Assembly: GCA_023374025.1 (NCBI GenBank)
Contig: SIJG01000009.1
Location: 960,735-1,024,734, forward strand
Length of the DNA: 64,000 nucleotides
Origin: Heterodera schachtii
Taxonomy: Eukaryota; Nematoda; Chromadorea; Rhabditida; Heteroderidae
Reading direction: 5' to 3'
This document shows, in pieces, positions 36,280 through 48,655 of this stretch. The notes under the pieces are model-generated. The model searched no databases and was not told the origin of the DNA. It was given only the letters and a program-made list of their open reading frames with translations. Numbering within the stretch: position 1 is the stretch's first letter; every line of letters begins with the position of its first letter. Both the position numbers and the translations under genes were made by a program.

Positions 36280-37015
36280 TAAACTGAGAATAATATAAAT
36301 ATTTATGATAAAAACATTGGATTAATCTAAATAAAATAAGTTAGTAGATAATAAAAAATCACTTACTCACTTGAATTAACAATTATAATCAAATATTAAA
36401 ATATAATTTGTTGAAAATTTTTGTAAAGAATATGAATGCTATTTAGTCTAAATAAAAAATATTTAGAGAAAACTCGGAATGATGCATGCTTGTGGGTAAA
36501 AAGATAAAAGAATATTTTATATTCACTCAACCTACATAGAAATAGAATCTAACAAAATATAAAATGATAGCAAACGTAATGTTTTCTAAACAAATTTTTA
36601 TTTTTATTTTCAATTTATTCGAATGTAAATAATATAATTTATTGAAGAAAGGTTTATATTTTTTTGAATAAAAATCATTTTTAATCAATGTAATTTTTTG
36701 AATAAAAGAAAAGTTTGTAAAACATTATTTTAAAAATAAAAAATATTTTATTTATTTTAATTATGGAGTAGTTCATTAAAAATGTTGTCCATACATAATA
36801 AAATTAAAACCTAAATATAGAAAAATATTACATAATTAAAATAAAAATCTTTTGATAACTTTATTAAGGAAATAAAATTAAATGGTATGTGCTATTATGA
36901 ATTAAATGCCAAATATTTATATAGAAATAAACTCTTACTTATATAGAAATAAACTCATTATTAACCTAAATATCTCAATATGAATATTACATGTAAATTT
37001 TTGTTAAAAATTATT
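36280..37015. other. AT-rich stretch with a short tandem repeat
   Basis: At about 36920-36962 TATATAGAAATAAACTC occurs twice, 21 bp apart. Otherwise nothing recognised. Confidence 0.5.
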
Positions 37016-37019
37016 AACC

Positions 37020-37190
37020 AAAATGAGTTACAAAGAAATATTTAATAAACTAAATAACTGACTAAGTATTTACTTTCTTTCAACTTGAAAAGAGGCCCCC
37101 GCAACGACACTAGAAAAGACCCAAGACACGTGAAATTAATATGCTCGAAGGATATGAAAATACAGAATTTTCAACTAACTTTTTTAACTG
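37020..37190 (-). repeat. Dispersed repeat C, minus-strand copy
   Basis: The reverse complement of this segment aligns over about 170 bp with 47452-47632. Shared blocks, as read on the minus strand, are AAAATTCTnTATTTTCATAT, GTGTCTTGGGT, GGCCTCTTT, AAGGAGAGTGAATACT-like sequence, CAGTTATTTAGTTTATTAAA and TTTCTTTGTAACTCATTT. The two copies are inverted, about 10 kb apart. Confidence 0.88.
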
Positions 37191-37471
37191 AATTTATTTG
37201 AATTTTTTAAAATATATTAGTTTTTTTTTTATTAAAATGAATGATAATCATTTAATTTAAATGAATCTAATGAACCTTTCTTTGTTCACAATATTGCTAA
37301 TAAATGACAAAAATATAAATAAAGAAATATGAATTAAAATGAAGAATTTTTGATCAAAATAAAAAACATAATAACGAAAATAAAAGTTGAATTAGGACAA
37401 ATGAAGAGCTTTTTGTTTAATAGCTGCTAATACCTACGCAAAATACAAGATGCGCTTAAATGTGAACAAAT

Positions 37472-37973
37472 TAGGTTAAGCCCCGAGCCCTCGGGGGGCA
37501 AAAAGCCGGGGGCCGGGGACCTCGGGGGGCGACATGTCGGGGGTCGGGTCGGGGTGGAGCTCAATTGTCGGGGGTCGGGGACCCCGATCGGGTAGTGATC
37601 ATTATTTTAGACCCTAAAATCTTATTTCATATTTTAAAAAATTACCGATCGGCACCATGGCTTTGGGGAGCCGGCGGTGCCGTTAGGCGCCGCCGCAAAA
37701 TTTTTCGTAATTTTATTGAATTTTATTAAGAAAATTCATTCCATATCTCAAAATTTTTCAATATTTCCCGCCTTCGTGGATGAATTAACTTTTAGCTTTT
37801 TTAAATGCTGGAGTCCCCAATCCCCCGAAATAGTGTCGGGGGGTCGGGGGGCAAAAAGTCGGGGGTCGGGGACCTCGGGGGACGACATGTCGGGGGTCGG
37901 GTCGGGGGATTGGTCCAAAAACGTCTCGGGTCGGGTCGGGGGCCGGGGGGATCGGGGTCGGGGCTTAACCCTA
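37472..37973. mobile_element. hAT-like non-autonomous DNA transposon
   Basis: About 502 bp flanked by an exact 8-bp direct repeat, GAACAAAT, at 37464-37471 and 37974-37981, as expected for a hAT target-site duplication. Terminal inverted repeats are TAGGTTAAGCCCCGA at the left and TCGGGGCTTAACCCTA at the right, differing by one G. Next to both ends lie long G-rich arrays of TCGGGG variants (about 37480-37590 and 37827-37966), which would be subterminal repeats and are prone to G-quadruplexes. The centre is AT-rich, with one GC-rich core (GGCGGTGCCGTTAGGCGCCG at 37672-37691). There is no transposase; the 111-codon frame across the right array is low-complexity and treated as non-coding. Confidence 0.85.
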
Positions 37974-37981
37974 GAACAAAT

Positions 37982-39445
37982 TATTCAATTTATATTAAAA
38001 AATACTAACTAATACAATTTTTTTTTTAAAAATATAAAACAGATAATCTCAATTTTAAAGTGATTATTTTAAATGGAATATCGCATTAAAGCATATTCGA
38101 AATTAGGGCGCCATTCAATGAGAGAGTGCCCTGAAAATTCGTTTATTTAAATCTATTTTGAAACCAAAAATGATAGCTTCCAAATTTGGATTTTCTAACA
38201 AGACTTTAAGCTACTCATAATTATATTAAAATTATTATTTGAAATTATTTCAAGAAAATAGTAGAATCTTCAAATAATAAGAATATTAAAAAATGTAAAG
38301 GTATTGCTGTAAGGTTAGCTCACAAAATAACTTTGAATTAACGTAAAGAATAAATTATTAATAAAAATTTAAACTTTTAATAAAACTCACTATAATAAAT
38401 AAAATTTATAATGACTTAATACCAAAACTCTAATATTGATTAAAATTCTACCGCGTCTGGAGCGAGGCAGTTAAAAAATTTAATTAATGAAATCATTATT
38501 GCGTTCATTCGAATAATTAATTAAATTAAGTTATATAAAAAATTATGTTTGAATACTAAAACTGCCTTCACAATTCAAAAAATATAAAAATGAATTTTTG
38601 TTTTTAATTAAATGGTGAAAGAAAACTAAACTTATAAATTAAAATCATTAATAACTAATATTTGGATAAAGAAAAAATAATTTCTATGTTTAAAAGCATA
38701 TTTTCTCAAAACAATAAGTTATCGCATAATTTAGAAAATTGAATGCAACAAAGTTATAATGTACATAAACCATTTTTATTGTTTTAAATATGACCCGCTA
38801 TTTCGGTAAGCGTATAAATTGGACATGCAAATATAAAATACTAAATTTATTTCATTATTCAAATTTTTTTGAATTGTTTTGTTGCTTTTCCAAAAGTTGT
38901 CCGCAAGTGTCCGTCCGCAAAATATTTTTTAACATTAATCTTTCGAATTTTTATATAATTTAATTAATTTAAGCAATACTATTAATAGTGAATATATTTA
39001 AAATTCTTTAAAAAAATCAATGAAAAATTAATTCTTAAAATGAAAACAATGAATCATTAATAAAGATAAAATAATTTATTAAACTGTTTTACACTAATGA
39101 ATAATATTGTTGTGAACAATAATATAAAAGTAAAAATAACCTAAACAATATATTTTTACTATTATCAAATTTTACAAAGTCCTAACATATTCATATGGTC
39201 ATAACACTTTCACTTTTTCAGGCTCAATAACATTTTGAATGTTTAAAGCCATGAGTTTTGTATCAAAATTATAATTAAATTTAAAAAGAACAAAAGTAAA
39301 CAAAAAATATCTTCAATTTTTAATAACAACAATTAATATTGTTTAAAGTTATTACAGTGAAAATTTTTTCAAACAATTTAGGTTAAATATTCATTTTATA
39401 TCTTATTATATAGAGTCTCAAATGAATACTTAACAAATAAATTAA
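37982..39445. other. AT-rich stretch, nothing recognised
   Basis: No gene, RNA or clear repeat recognised. Confidence 0.4.
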
Positions 39446-39556
39446 TCAACAATGCCTATGGAATGTTTTTCGATAAAAAACGATCTCACTTAAATATTTA
39501 AATCTTATAACGAATAACAATTTAATCTCTTAGTCTACTAATCGAAATCGTCATTT
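39446..39556. repeat. Direct repeat D, copy 1
   Basis: About 110 bp matching 40630-40745. Shared blocks are ATCAACAATGC, TCGATAAA, ACGATCT, AAATATTTAAATCTTATAAC, TTAATCTCTTAGTCTACTAA and CGAAATCGTCATTTTTT. Confidence 0.9.
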
Positions 39557-40629
39557 TTTTTTCAAATTTTTATATATTAACAAAGAAATAAAATAAAAAA
39601 AATAAAATAAATTTAATGGTTCCTTAAAAGAAATATTATATTTATAAGTATTTTGATTAGGAGTATATTTCATTATTTAATTTAAATGAAAAAACCAATT
39701 TAATGAGAAAATTTTTCATCAATGGAAGTGTTTCGCCCTTTATGTGACAAAAATATGAAATTTTTTAAAGAATATGCCATAAGAAAATGCAATAAAAAAA
39801 CTTAAATGAAATGATTTATATGATTAATAAATGAATGAAAAAATTTAATATTCATGATAATGACATAATATATTGTATCAAATGTATTAAATATAAGATT
39901 GCTAATAAATATAATTAATTTATTTCTTTTATATAAAAAACTAAAAATTTGCAAACTATAATTAAGAACTGAACGTGATTTCCTCGAGGATCAAAAAGTC
40001 ATTGATGTGAGTTGTATTATGAAATTAAAATAAAAAAGCTGCTAAAAATTATTTTTGAAATGAAAATACATAAAACCGTATATAGATGAAAAGAGTATTA
40101 ATTTCAATACAAAACAATATTAAATAGCCAAACAAAATTATATAGTATAACATTTATTGCAAAATGTATAAATATTAATTATTTTTTCCTTTAAACCTAT
40201 AATCACAGATAGGATATTGATTTTGCATAGTTAGAGTTAGAAATGTGGAAAAAATAATATAACATAAGAATAGAAATTAATTTTAATTCCAAATTAAATT
40301 AAATGGACACAGCACGTAATAAGCACATAAACTAAATTGAAAAATAATATTTCAGTTATATTTTTAATTCTAAATTTGTGAATAATTTTTAACATAAAAT
40401 GACATGAAAAATCATATAATATGAAGCAAAAGATTTTGATGATCAAGATAACAAAAATTTCTTATTTAAAAGTAAAAAAAATAACAAAGATTCAATTAAC
40501 TGAAAGCAATATTTATACGCGTTTAAATATGAATAAATTAAAAATAATATAATATCTGTTTACATTTTAATATTTAAAATAAAATTCATTTTAAAATTCG
40601 AAACATAATTATTATTTTTCAAACTGAAT

Positions 40630-40745
40630 ATCAACAATGCATATGCAATTCTTCTCGATAAAGTACGATCTTACTAAAATATTTAAATCTTATAACGAGT
40701 CGCATTATTAATCTCTTAGTCTACTAACCGAAATCGTCATTTTTT
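40630..40745. repeat. Direct repeat D, copy 2
   Basis: Second copy of 39446-39556, about 1.19 kb downstream in the same orientation. ATCTCTTAGTCTACTAACCG and AAATCGTCATTTTTT are almost unchanged, and both flanks then diverge. Confidence 0.9.
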
Positions 40746-41651
40746 GAAAATCCATGATCCCAAATATAATTGCCTAATAGAAGAATCAATCAAATTATAA
40801 AATTAAAAATGTAATACATCAAATGTCGCATGCACTACCGCGCAAGGATTATAATAAAAACCTAAAAAAAATAAATTAAATTAAATTAAATGAGCAATTA
40901 CGTAGAACAATAGCAACTAAATAAGTTCTTTTAAAAAAAGAAATAAATTTTCTTTAAAATAATTAAAAATTGGCAATAAATATTAAAAATTGGTGTATAA
41001 TCAAAATCCTATACATTATCAAGTATTTCCTAAAACTGCAACTTTCTAGGCAATGTTTACCTTGTTATGGCTTCAAATATCAATATTAAATATTATGCAA
41101 ATTTAAAAACAATAAAAATTCAAGAGATTATAAATTTATGAAATTCTTACGGGTCAACAATACAAGTAATGATGAAGTTTGTTCTATTTAAAAAAACTAA
41201 AACAAGCTTTTAAATGAAAAATATGCAACCAAACATTGTGATAACACTATATTAAGAAAATGTAGCAAAAATAAATAGGACGAATACTAAATATAAACAA
41301 AAAGATTTAAATAAAATGAATTTATCATTAAGGCTGCATGATTATAGAATTAACGAGCATTGGATCTTAAAAAAATTGCTAGATGCCGAAACAACAAAAG
41401 AAAAATAAAGATTAGTCAAATTTTTGATGATTGATAAAATCATCTTTGAAAATAAAATATTGCCAAAAATCTTTCAATGTGAAACGAATAAATAAAAATA
41501 CAAACTAATAGAAATAGAAATAATATTCAATTAAATTCAAAAAAAAATTATAATTAAATATAAAAGGAAAACAAAATCAAAGTTATTAAATTTTTCCAAC
41601 TTATTCGAACAAAATAAAAGGAAAGTTATCAATTACAATTAATTTAACTAG

Positions 41652-41732
41652 CATATTTTTTCTATAATTACATTTAAATTGGAGAACGGCCCATCGCTTA
41701 GACATAATTTTCCGAATGGAGAAGATGATTAA
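41652..41732 (+). CDS. Weak candidate exon, unknown
   Basis: 26 open codons ending TAA, with FKLENGPSLRHNFPNGEDD at the end. This polar, Gly/Asp/Glu-rich sequence is unusual for the region. The GC-richer part is 41682-41730 (ggagaacggcccatcgctta). No acceptor stands out. It could be a terminal exon or chance. Confidence 0.2.
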   Translation, partial: HIFSIITFKLENGPSLRHNFPNGEDD

Positions 41733-41840
41733 AAAGACTAAAGATCACGTGTTGAACTGAAGCAAAAATTTTTAATTAAAGAAAAAAATTTAATAAAACG
41801 ATAATAAAAGATAAAGCCATCAAGAATTTGTGTTTTTAAA

Positions 41841-41884
41841 CTTTAATTAGATTTATCGATTTCTTTAATTAGATTTATCGATAT
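41841..41884. repeat. Tandem 22-bp duplication
   Basis: CTTTAATTAGATTTATCGAT plus two bases, twice in a row and perfectly preserved up to TCGAT. Confidence 0.93.
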
Positions 41885-43215
41885 TTGATTTAATATTGTT
41901 ATGAATATATTAACTTAAATACAATATTAAAAACTGAAATTTACAATAATTGTCTGCCTATTGACTATACGGAGACTAGGACATTTATTTGTCAATAATA
42001 TAATTTAAACGTTAAAATAAATTTATTCAAAACCAAATTAATAATTGATAAAAATTTTATTAATCATTATTTTCTTTTATATACTATACTGTAAAAAATA
42101 CATAGAATAAATTCAAAATATGAAATATTATAAGCAAAAAAAAAAAAACCCAAATTTATTAAAAATCTCAAGCTCAACTTTGTTTAAATTAAAGGATAAA
42201 ACAAAATATTTTTACCTGTCATATATAAAGTTAAATAAATTTAATAATACAAATTAATGAACGATATAATACATTGCAAAAGTTATACAAAAAATATAGC
42301 CTGAACATTTTACAAATCCATTTTATAAGGTAATTTTAATAAAAAAAAGAAAGCAGATATAAATAAACACAAAACTATAATCAATTAAAAATTAAATTCA
42401 TAAAGAAATTTTTTAATATTTAAAATAGAATAATACACATCAAAAATAATAATTATTACTTAAAATATCAACAATAATAATCGAAGCTACTTTTGAAAAA
42501 TAATCAAATTGTAAAATAAAATAATGAAAAGCAAAGCGAAATTTTTATTTTGATCAAAAAACTTTGGCACTTCAGAATTACAAATATTCGAAAATGAATT
42601 CACGAAATTTATTTTTGCATCATATGCCTACATGATATAAAAAGGTCAAAAATGATATCGCTATCTAATAATGCTAATAGACATAAAAAATTTAAAATTG
42701 TTAAGATAAAAATGCTTTAATCATTATTTATATAAAAAGCTTACTTTTAAATAAGCTCATTTATTTAGCTAAAAAGATATTTAATTAAAAAAACAAATAA
42801 AGTAAAAACACTAATACAAACAAAAAAATAATTATCATAATTGCAAAAATTGAAATGCATTTTTACTAAGTTTCTTTTTACGAAAAAATAATCCTATTTA
42901 AAACCTGACAACAAAAACTCCTTAAAATTATTTTATACATTTGTAAAATTTCTAATAATTTTTAGTTTAAGGTCGAAATTTATAAGTAATTAATAAGAAT
43001 TTTGTGAGCAATTAAATCACTGAAAGAAGAAAAAAAGAAATGTACTGAATTGGAAATGCTAACAGAAAGCAAAACATTAAGACTAAAGAAATGAATAATT
43101 TAATAAAAATTACATATAGAATCAAGAAAAAATCTATAAATCAAAAATAAAACATACAATTTCTCAGTGATTATAACACAAATAATTTTATTTTGTATAA
43201 AATGCAATGAAATCA

Positions 43216-43278
43216 GGAAAATACACCCCTAAGAAATGAGCTGAAAATTTTTCAGAAAATACACCCCTAAGAATTTAA
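43216..43278. repeat. Pair of ATACACCCCTAAG motifs, 38 bp apart
   Basis: GAAAATACACCCCTAAGAA occurs at 43217 and 43255. A like pair with the same spacing lies at 25286/25323, and a third pair on the minus strand at 60550-60605. Probably a dispersed dimeric element. Confidence 0.7.
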
Positions 43279-43452
43279 AAATTTTCCTCAAAATTGATTG
43301 CCAAAATTTCATTTTGTTTTTCTTGATAAAAATTTTAGGTTTAAAAACCTTCTTCGAAGTATTTAATTATCATTTAAATGAGCAAAATTAAGTTATTTGG
43401 TTAAGTTTTACGAGTTTTGCTCCCTAAAAATTCTTAATAAAAAAATTTTTAA

Positions 43453-43560
43453 ATGCCTTTTCATGCCTTTTCCGGCATTTTTGTGCCTTTTCATGCGTTT
43501 TTTTCAATTTTTTTTCGTGCCTTTTATAGTGCTTTTTTGCGATTTTTGTTGCCTTTTTAG
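43453..43560. repeat. Degenerate TGCCTTTT array
   Basis: TGCCTTTTCATGCCTTTTCC, then further TGCCTTTT, GTGCCTTTT and TTGCCTTTTT copies at irregular 10-19-bp spacing. The plus-strand frame through it is Phe/Pro-rich and is an artefact of the array. Confidence 0.7.
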
Positions 43561-46500
43561 TCGGTCTCTACTAATAATATACTTTAAACATCAGATTGTG
43601 CATATTAAAGAGACAAAATCGCGATAAGTATGGTAATTAAAAAACACTATAAAAAAGGAAAAATATTAAATATTATACGTAATAATTCTGAAACTTGTGA
43701 AAAAATGAATTCATTTTTTTTAATACTAAAAATACAGACATTTTTATTATCAAGCATAAAAAATTATTTAAAAATAAGCTAAACAACGGAACCGTTATTA
43801 GCATGTTTTTCAATCGCTCGCCCAATCAATAATATAATAAAGAGAAATTGGATTTAAAATGCTCTATAATGCAGCTTTAGTTTTTCAAGTAATTATTACA
43901 TATAAAAAAAGTCTTGGTTTTTGTGAAAAAAATTATTAACTGTAAAAATTCTAGAAATAAAGATTCATAATTATACAAAAAATATATGCAATTCAAAATA
44001 TTAAAAAGTCAAAATTGTAAAATATGAGTAATTAAATAAAACTAAAATAAATAAATTTTAACATTTTAACTTTACTCTGCAATTAGAATTTATGAGCAAA
44101 TTCCTGTTTTGATTACTAATATCCAAGCAAAAATTTTTATTCTTTTCTATTTGATTTTGATTAATGATTTACTGACAAAGCCAAGCAAAGTAAAACCGAA
44201 TAAAAAACCGTAATTCTTATATTTATATTTAAAAGAGAAAAAATATATATTTTTTAAAATTACTAATTAATGAATTCAATTATAGTTTATTAATCTAATA
44301 GATAAAAGATATTTTAAAAAAATATTTCACGGAAGAAAAGCGTAAGAATATTAGATTAAGTTATAATTTAAAAAATTCTAAAAATATATTTAAGCATTTT
44401 TGATTCAAATGTCTCACCACTAATTTTGAATATTAATCAGTAATTCGGCGATTATTTGAGTATTAAAACAGAATATATTTGTAGGTTATTATAAATTATG
44501 AAAATTTTTTTAAAAATTTAACTTGAATCTCGTTGGATTTACACCAATTTTTGGATTTTGAAAGCAAAGAAAATTGACTATCAGTAGAATTATTTTTACG
44601 AAAAATATTAATGGAACACCAAAACAAAAGATAATAAATGAAATATTTAATGGAAAAGATAGAGACAAAATTATTTAAGGCCATTTGGTGTTGTATTGAA
44701 ATAATATTAAAATAAAAAAGTGAATGCCATACTTTTTCTATAAAATTTACTCAAATAAAATTTTATAATAAGCAAATATAAACAAGATTTAACAGAAAAA
44801 TGTGAACATAAAATGATAAATGTGCTAAACAATAAATAGCAGTTTTTTTGCTATTTTTCTAAAATAAATTATTTGCTTCAAAAAAATAATATGTGAAAAT
44901 AATTATGCAAATACTAACTTCATACACTTTTGAAAAAATACTATCAATAAAAATCTTTATAAAATCTTTTCTAAAGTCTCAACATTCAGAGATGCCGAGG
45001 TGAAACGCGAAAACAAAATGTAAATTTAATTTAAAAAAATAATTTCTTTAATTACTTTTCGTGTAAATTAATGAAATTAATTTAATAAAAATACGATTGT
45101 AAAATAAGCATATTAGATAATCTTAAAACTAAAAAAATTGTTCACAATGAAGATGAGCATATTATAAATAAAGATCGCAATTGAATTGTTTGAGGAATGG
45201 AAAGCTTAATTCATTAAAACACATCAAACGTAATAATACAAATTGGAATCATCATGATAATAGTTTAAAATAAGAATCAAAAAAACTCTCAATCTTCTAA
45301 AAATAAGTAATTTCCTGGTTAATATTGATAGAAAAAATAAGCCAAAAGATGTGAACGGGAATCCGTTTTTATGGTGTCGTCACGCGGCACGATAAATTGT
45401 AAAAATTTAAAAAATATATAAAAAATAATTTTAAAACAAGAAAAATACATAAAATGTTTCTTTTTAATAAAAGTAATAATGCTTAAAAATTATCAGCTAA
45501 AGAAACAAATCAATAAAATAAAAGAATTTAATATAGATAAAATGACAATTAAGAACCGGATAGGAAAAAATACGTAAATTAAAAATTAAATTAATATATT
45601 AATACACCTTATTACAATAGAATCATTTAAAAACAAGTAAACATATTTTTATGCTTATTAAAAAAATAAAATTTTAATTTTACTTAAGTAATTAATGGTT
45701 TTCGATGAAAATTAAAAACAAAATTAAATGCTTAATGAGCCAAAAAGGTTAAATAATAAACTAAATGTTTTTGTGAATCTTTGTAAATAATTAAATATGA
45801 ATATAAAATACCTTTATGTAAAATTTAAACTATTGTTAAAAGGATATAGACAAAATTTTTAGCAAAATTAAATTTTAACAAAGTAACTCTGCTAAAAAAT
45901 AAATGAAATTATAAATCGAATATTTATTAAAAAATTAATTACTAAACGAACAATCAAAATGAGTTAAATTATTGTTGAAATTAATATTCTAATATTGTCT
46001 AATACAAAAAGAAGCAAATATTTTAAAAGATTGTCACGACAGCTTTGACAAAACAACCTAAATATTGCATTAATGATTAAACATATAAATATAACAATGT
46101 ATTCAAAATTTCTTATTATCAGACACAAATAGAAATTTGAAATTAATGATAAAAATATTTGATTAAAACTTGTATAATTTCTTAAATATTACTAAAAATT
46201 ACTATTTAAAGCATTTCATATTCAAAAAATATCTGATTTGGTCAGTATAAAGCACTGGATTTTTTCTAAACAAGACATTAATAAACAAATAATATTCTAA
46301 AAAAATTACTAAAAATAAAAAACTACAAAAACCAACTTATTATTCAGTATATATTACAATTTGAAGATTATTTCACCACTAACAAATAAAAAATAATAAT
46401 AATATAATTTAAGAAAAGACAATTATATATAAATAAAAATTAATAACTTTGGAATAAATGTAAAACATAAATTTTGTTCTATACTATCAATGGAACAACT

Positions 46501-46634
46501 TGAAAAGAGTACCGGTTTGATCTCAAAAAAAAAACTAAAAAATACTTGAATTATACTAAAATAAATTAATTTGACAAAATATTAATTTAAGCCAAACATA
46601 ATAAAAAAAGAATCGTCAAATTATTAGCAAATAG
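43561..46634. other. Gene-poor AT-rich stretch
   Basis: No reliable gene. Small GC-richer patches lie at 44991-45015 (agatgccgaggtgaaacgcg) and 45354-45392 (gaacgggaatccg, gtgtcgtcacgcggcac). Neither is long enough to call. Confidence 0.4.
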
Positions 46635-46766
46635 AAAAGAAGAAAAAAAGTCTTTTTCACGGTAAAACCATCGGATCAAGCTTTGATCATTTTCAAATTA
46701 TCGTCTATCAAATGTTCCAGTCAAATAATTTATAGTGAGAAAATTTTTTTACTATATTCTGAATAG
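46635..46766 (+). CDS. Candidate exon, unknown
   Basis: 43 open codons ending TAG, with KRRKKVFFTVKPSDQALII then FKLSSIKCSSQIIYSEKI. A second plus frame over the same DNA (SLFHGKTIGSSFDHFQIIV) is also open, so the frame is unresolved. The dense islet is 46659-46715. No splice site stands out. Family unknown. Confidence 0.22.
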   Translation, partial: KRRKKVFFTVKPSDQALIIFKLSSIKCSSQIIYSEKIFLLYSE

Positions 46767-47451
46767 AAATCAGAATTAAATCATAACCTAATTTAAAAAA
46801 TTAGTTTATAAATACAAATAAATAATTTTTAAATTAATTTTTCTTAAAATCAAATAAAAAATTTAATTAAAAATGTAGCTGACAAGAAAAAATAATAATA
46901 TTATAATTAGTCATGGAATTGGACATAATTTTGTGAAAAATTATTAAAATCCTTAAATAAATCAAAAAATCAAATAATAAATTGAATTTTAATGAAAAAA
47001 AATAAATTTTTTTTTGTTGAAAAAGCTTCACATTCGTCGACTAAATGAAAAAAAAGTTCAACGCCAAGAAAGGAAGAAAATGCGTTATAAAAATTCATAT
47101 TTTTAGGAATAAATATAACCACAAATTTTAAGTATACATATTTACATAAAATACAATTTACTCATAAAAAAATATTTAATGATTGAAAAACAATAGTCAT
47201 CGAACGATCAAATAAAAATATAAAATAATACAAATGAAAAAAAAATATTATAAACCACAAAAAAGAATTTTATTTTAAACATTAGTCATTTTTTTATTCA
47301 ATGTTTTTTGTTAGCTAAACAAAAAATATTTCTTTTATCTTATTTTCTAATTCGTTATTCGTTTTTTATTTTATACTAAAGTTAACTGATTCTAATTCAT
47401 TTTAATAAAATAACAAATAAATTTAAAAAAAATTAATTATGTTCAATTATG
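46767..47451. other. AT-rich stretch, nothing recognised
   Basis: No gene, RNA or repeat recognised. Confidence 0.4.
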
Positions 47452-47632
47452 AAAAAAGGTTAGCATTAAAATTCTTTATTTTCATATTCTTTAAGCATTT
47501 ATTTTCAAGTGTCTTGGGTGCGTTCTATTGTATTTGCTAATTTGTAAGGCCTCTTTCAAATGAAGGAGAGTGAATACTGTCGGCAGTTATTTAGTTTATT
47601 AAATTTTTCTTTGTAACTCATTTATTTTATTT
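47452..47632 (+). repeat. Dispersed repeat C, plus-strand copy
   Basis: Aligns with the reverse complement of 37020-37190. It contains GTGTCTTGGGTGCGTTCTAT, AAGGCCTCTTTCAAATGAAG, TTATTTAGTTTATTAAATTT and CTTTGTAACTCATTTATTTT. No terminal repeats are obvious. Confidence 0.88.
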
Positions 47633-48570
47633 GATAAAAATAAAATATATCTTATATTTTAAGAATGATGCTTTTAAATTTTTCATTTAAATAATTTTAT
47701 TGAGTAAAAATGATTTATTATCTAAAAAATATTCCAATAGCTTTTTTCGTTAAATTATATAAATTTGAATAATTAATACTATTTCTAATTTATTAGTATT
47801 TTTGTTTTTAGGTTTTAAATAGGTTAAATTTTTAATTCAAAATTTTTCATTTTCTATCATGCCATACTATGATTTTGATAATTATATTGTAATTTTTAAT
47901 TATATATTTAATGAAAATAAATAAAAAATTTAACTACTATTTTAATAAGATATTTATTTCTCCAAAATACTATTATTATAAAAATATATATTTTTTAATT
48001 TTTCATCTCTTTATGAGGAGTAAAATTTACCTTAATTAATTTAAATTAACATAAATAACGAAAACATTATTCCATTTTTATATTTCAATACTATCTTTTC
48101 TCTTTTGCTTACTCTTATAATTTTTACTTTTAGCTAATTGTTTATTATTAATAATTAGTCAATGTTTTAAAATCAAATGCTTATGAAAATTTCATTTATA
48201 TAATTCTCTTATGGGTTCTCTTTCATTGATATATTTAAGTCATTAGTTTTATTTAACATAATAATTTTTAAGGCTTTTAATTTAAATCCAAATTTTTCTT
48301 TCAATAAATTAATAAAGCTCAACATTTGATTAGTTAGGTTCTCCTTTTTTAATACGATTTTTAGTGAAAAGATTTTTTACTTTTCACTCATCGGCATTAT
48401 CATGTGTCAATTTTTGTGATAAAAAAGACAATAATTAAAAAATATTTATCAATATTTTTTGGGTTCGATAATATTTTGTGAATTTTCATTTGAAAATATT
48501 ATTTATTTAATGATAGCATAATAAAAATATTTTTTCTTTTCATTCATTTCTTCAAATAATTGTTTTTTAG
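47633..48570. other. AT-rich stretch, nothing recognised
   Basis: No gene, RNA or repeat recognised. Confidence 0.4.
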
Positions 48571-48655
48571 CTTTATTATGCTATTATTTATGTATATTCC
48601 GAAAGTAATTAATCAGCTTTCTCAACGTCGTTTGACTTCAATAGGCCAAATTTAA
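48571..48655 (+). CDS. Candidate terminal exon, unknown
   Basis: AATTGTTTTTTAG, a good acceptor, is followed by an open frame with MLLFMYIPKVINQLSQRRL then TSIGQI and TAA. A short hydrophobic start leads to a basic, polar end. The GC-richer part (cagctttctcaacgtcgttt) is only about 45 bp. Family unknown; chance is possible. Confidence 0.25.

Larger units (their letters stand above)
40746..43217. other. AT-rich stretch with a weak coding candidate and a short tandem repeat
   Basis: Apart from the entries at 41652 and 41841, nothing is recognised. A poly-A run lies at 42139-42150. Confidence 0.4.

Noticed and set aside
37677..38012. 111- and 67-codon plus-strand ORFs, Gly/Arg/Ser-rich
   Set aside because: Encoded by the TCGGGG arrays of the hAT-like element; low-complexity, two frames equally open.
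43397..43627. 76-codon plus ORF rich in Phe and Pro
   Set aside because: Translation of the TGCCTTTT array.
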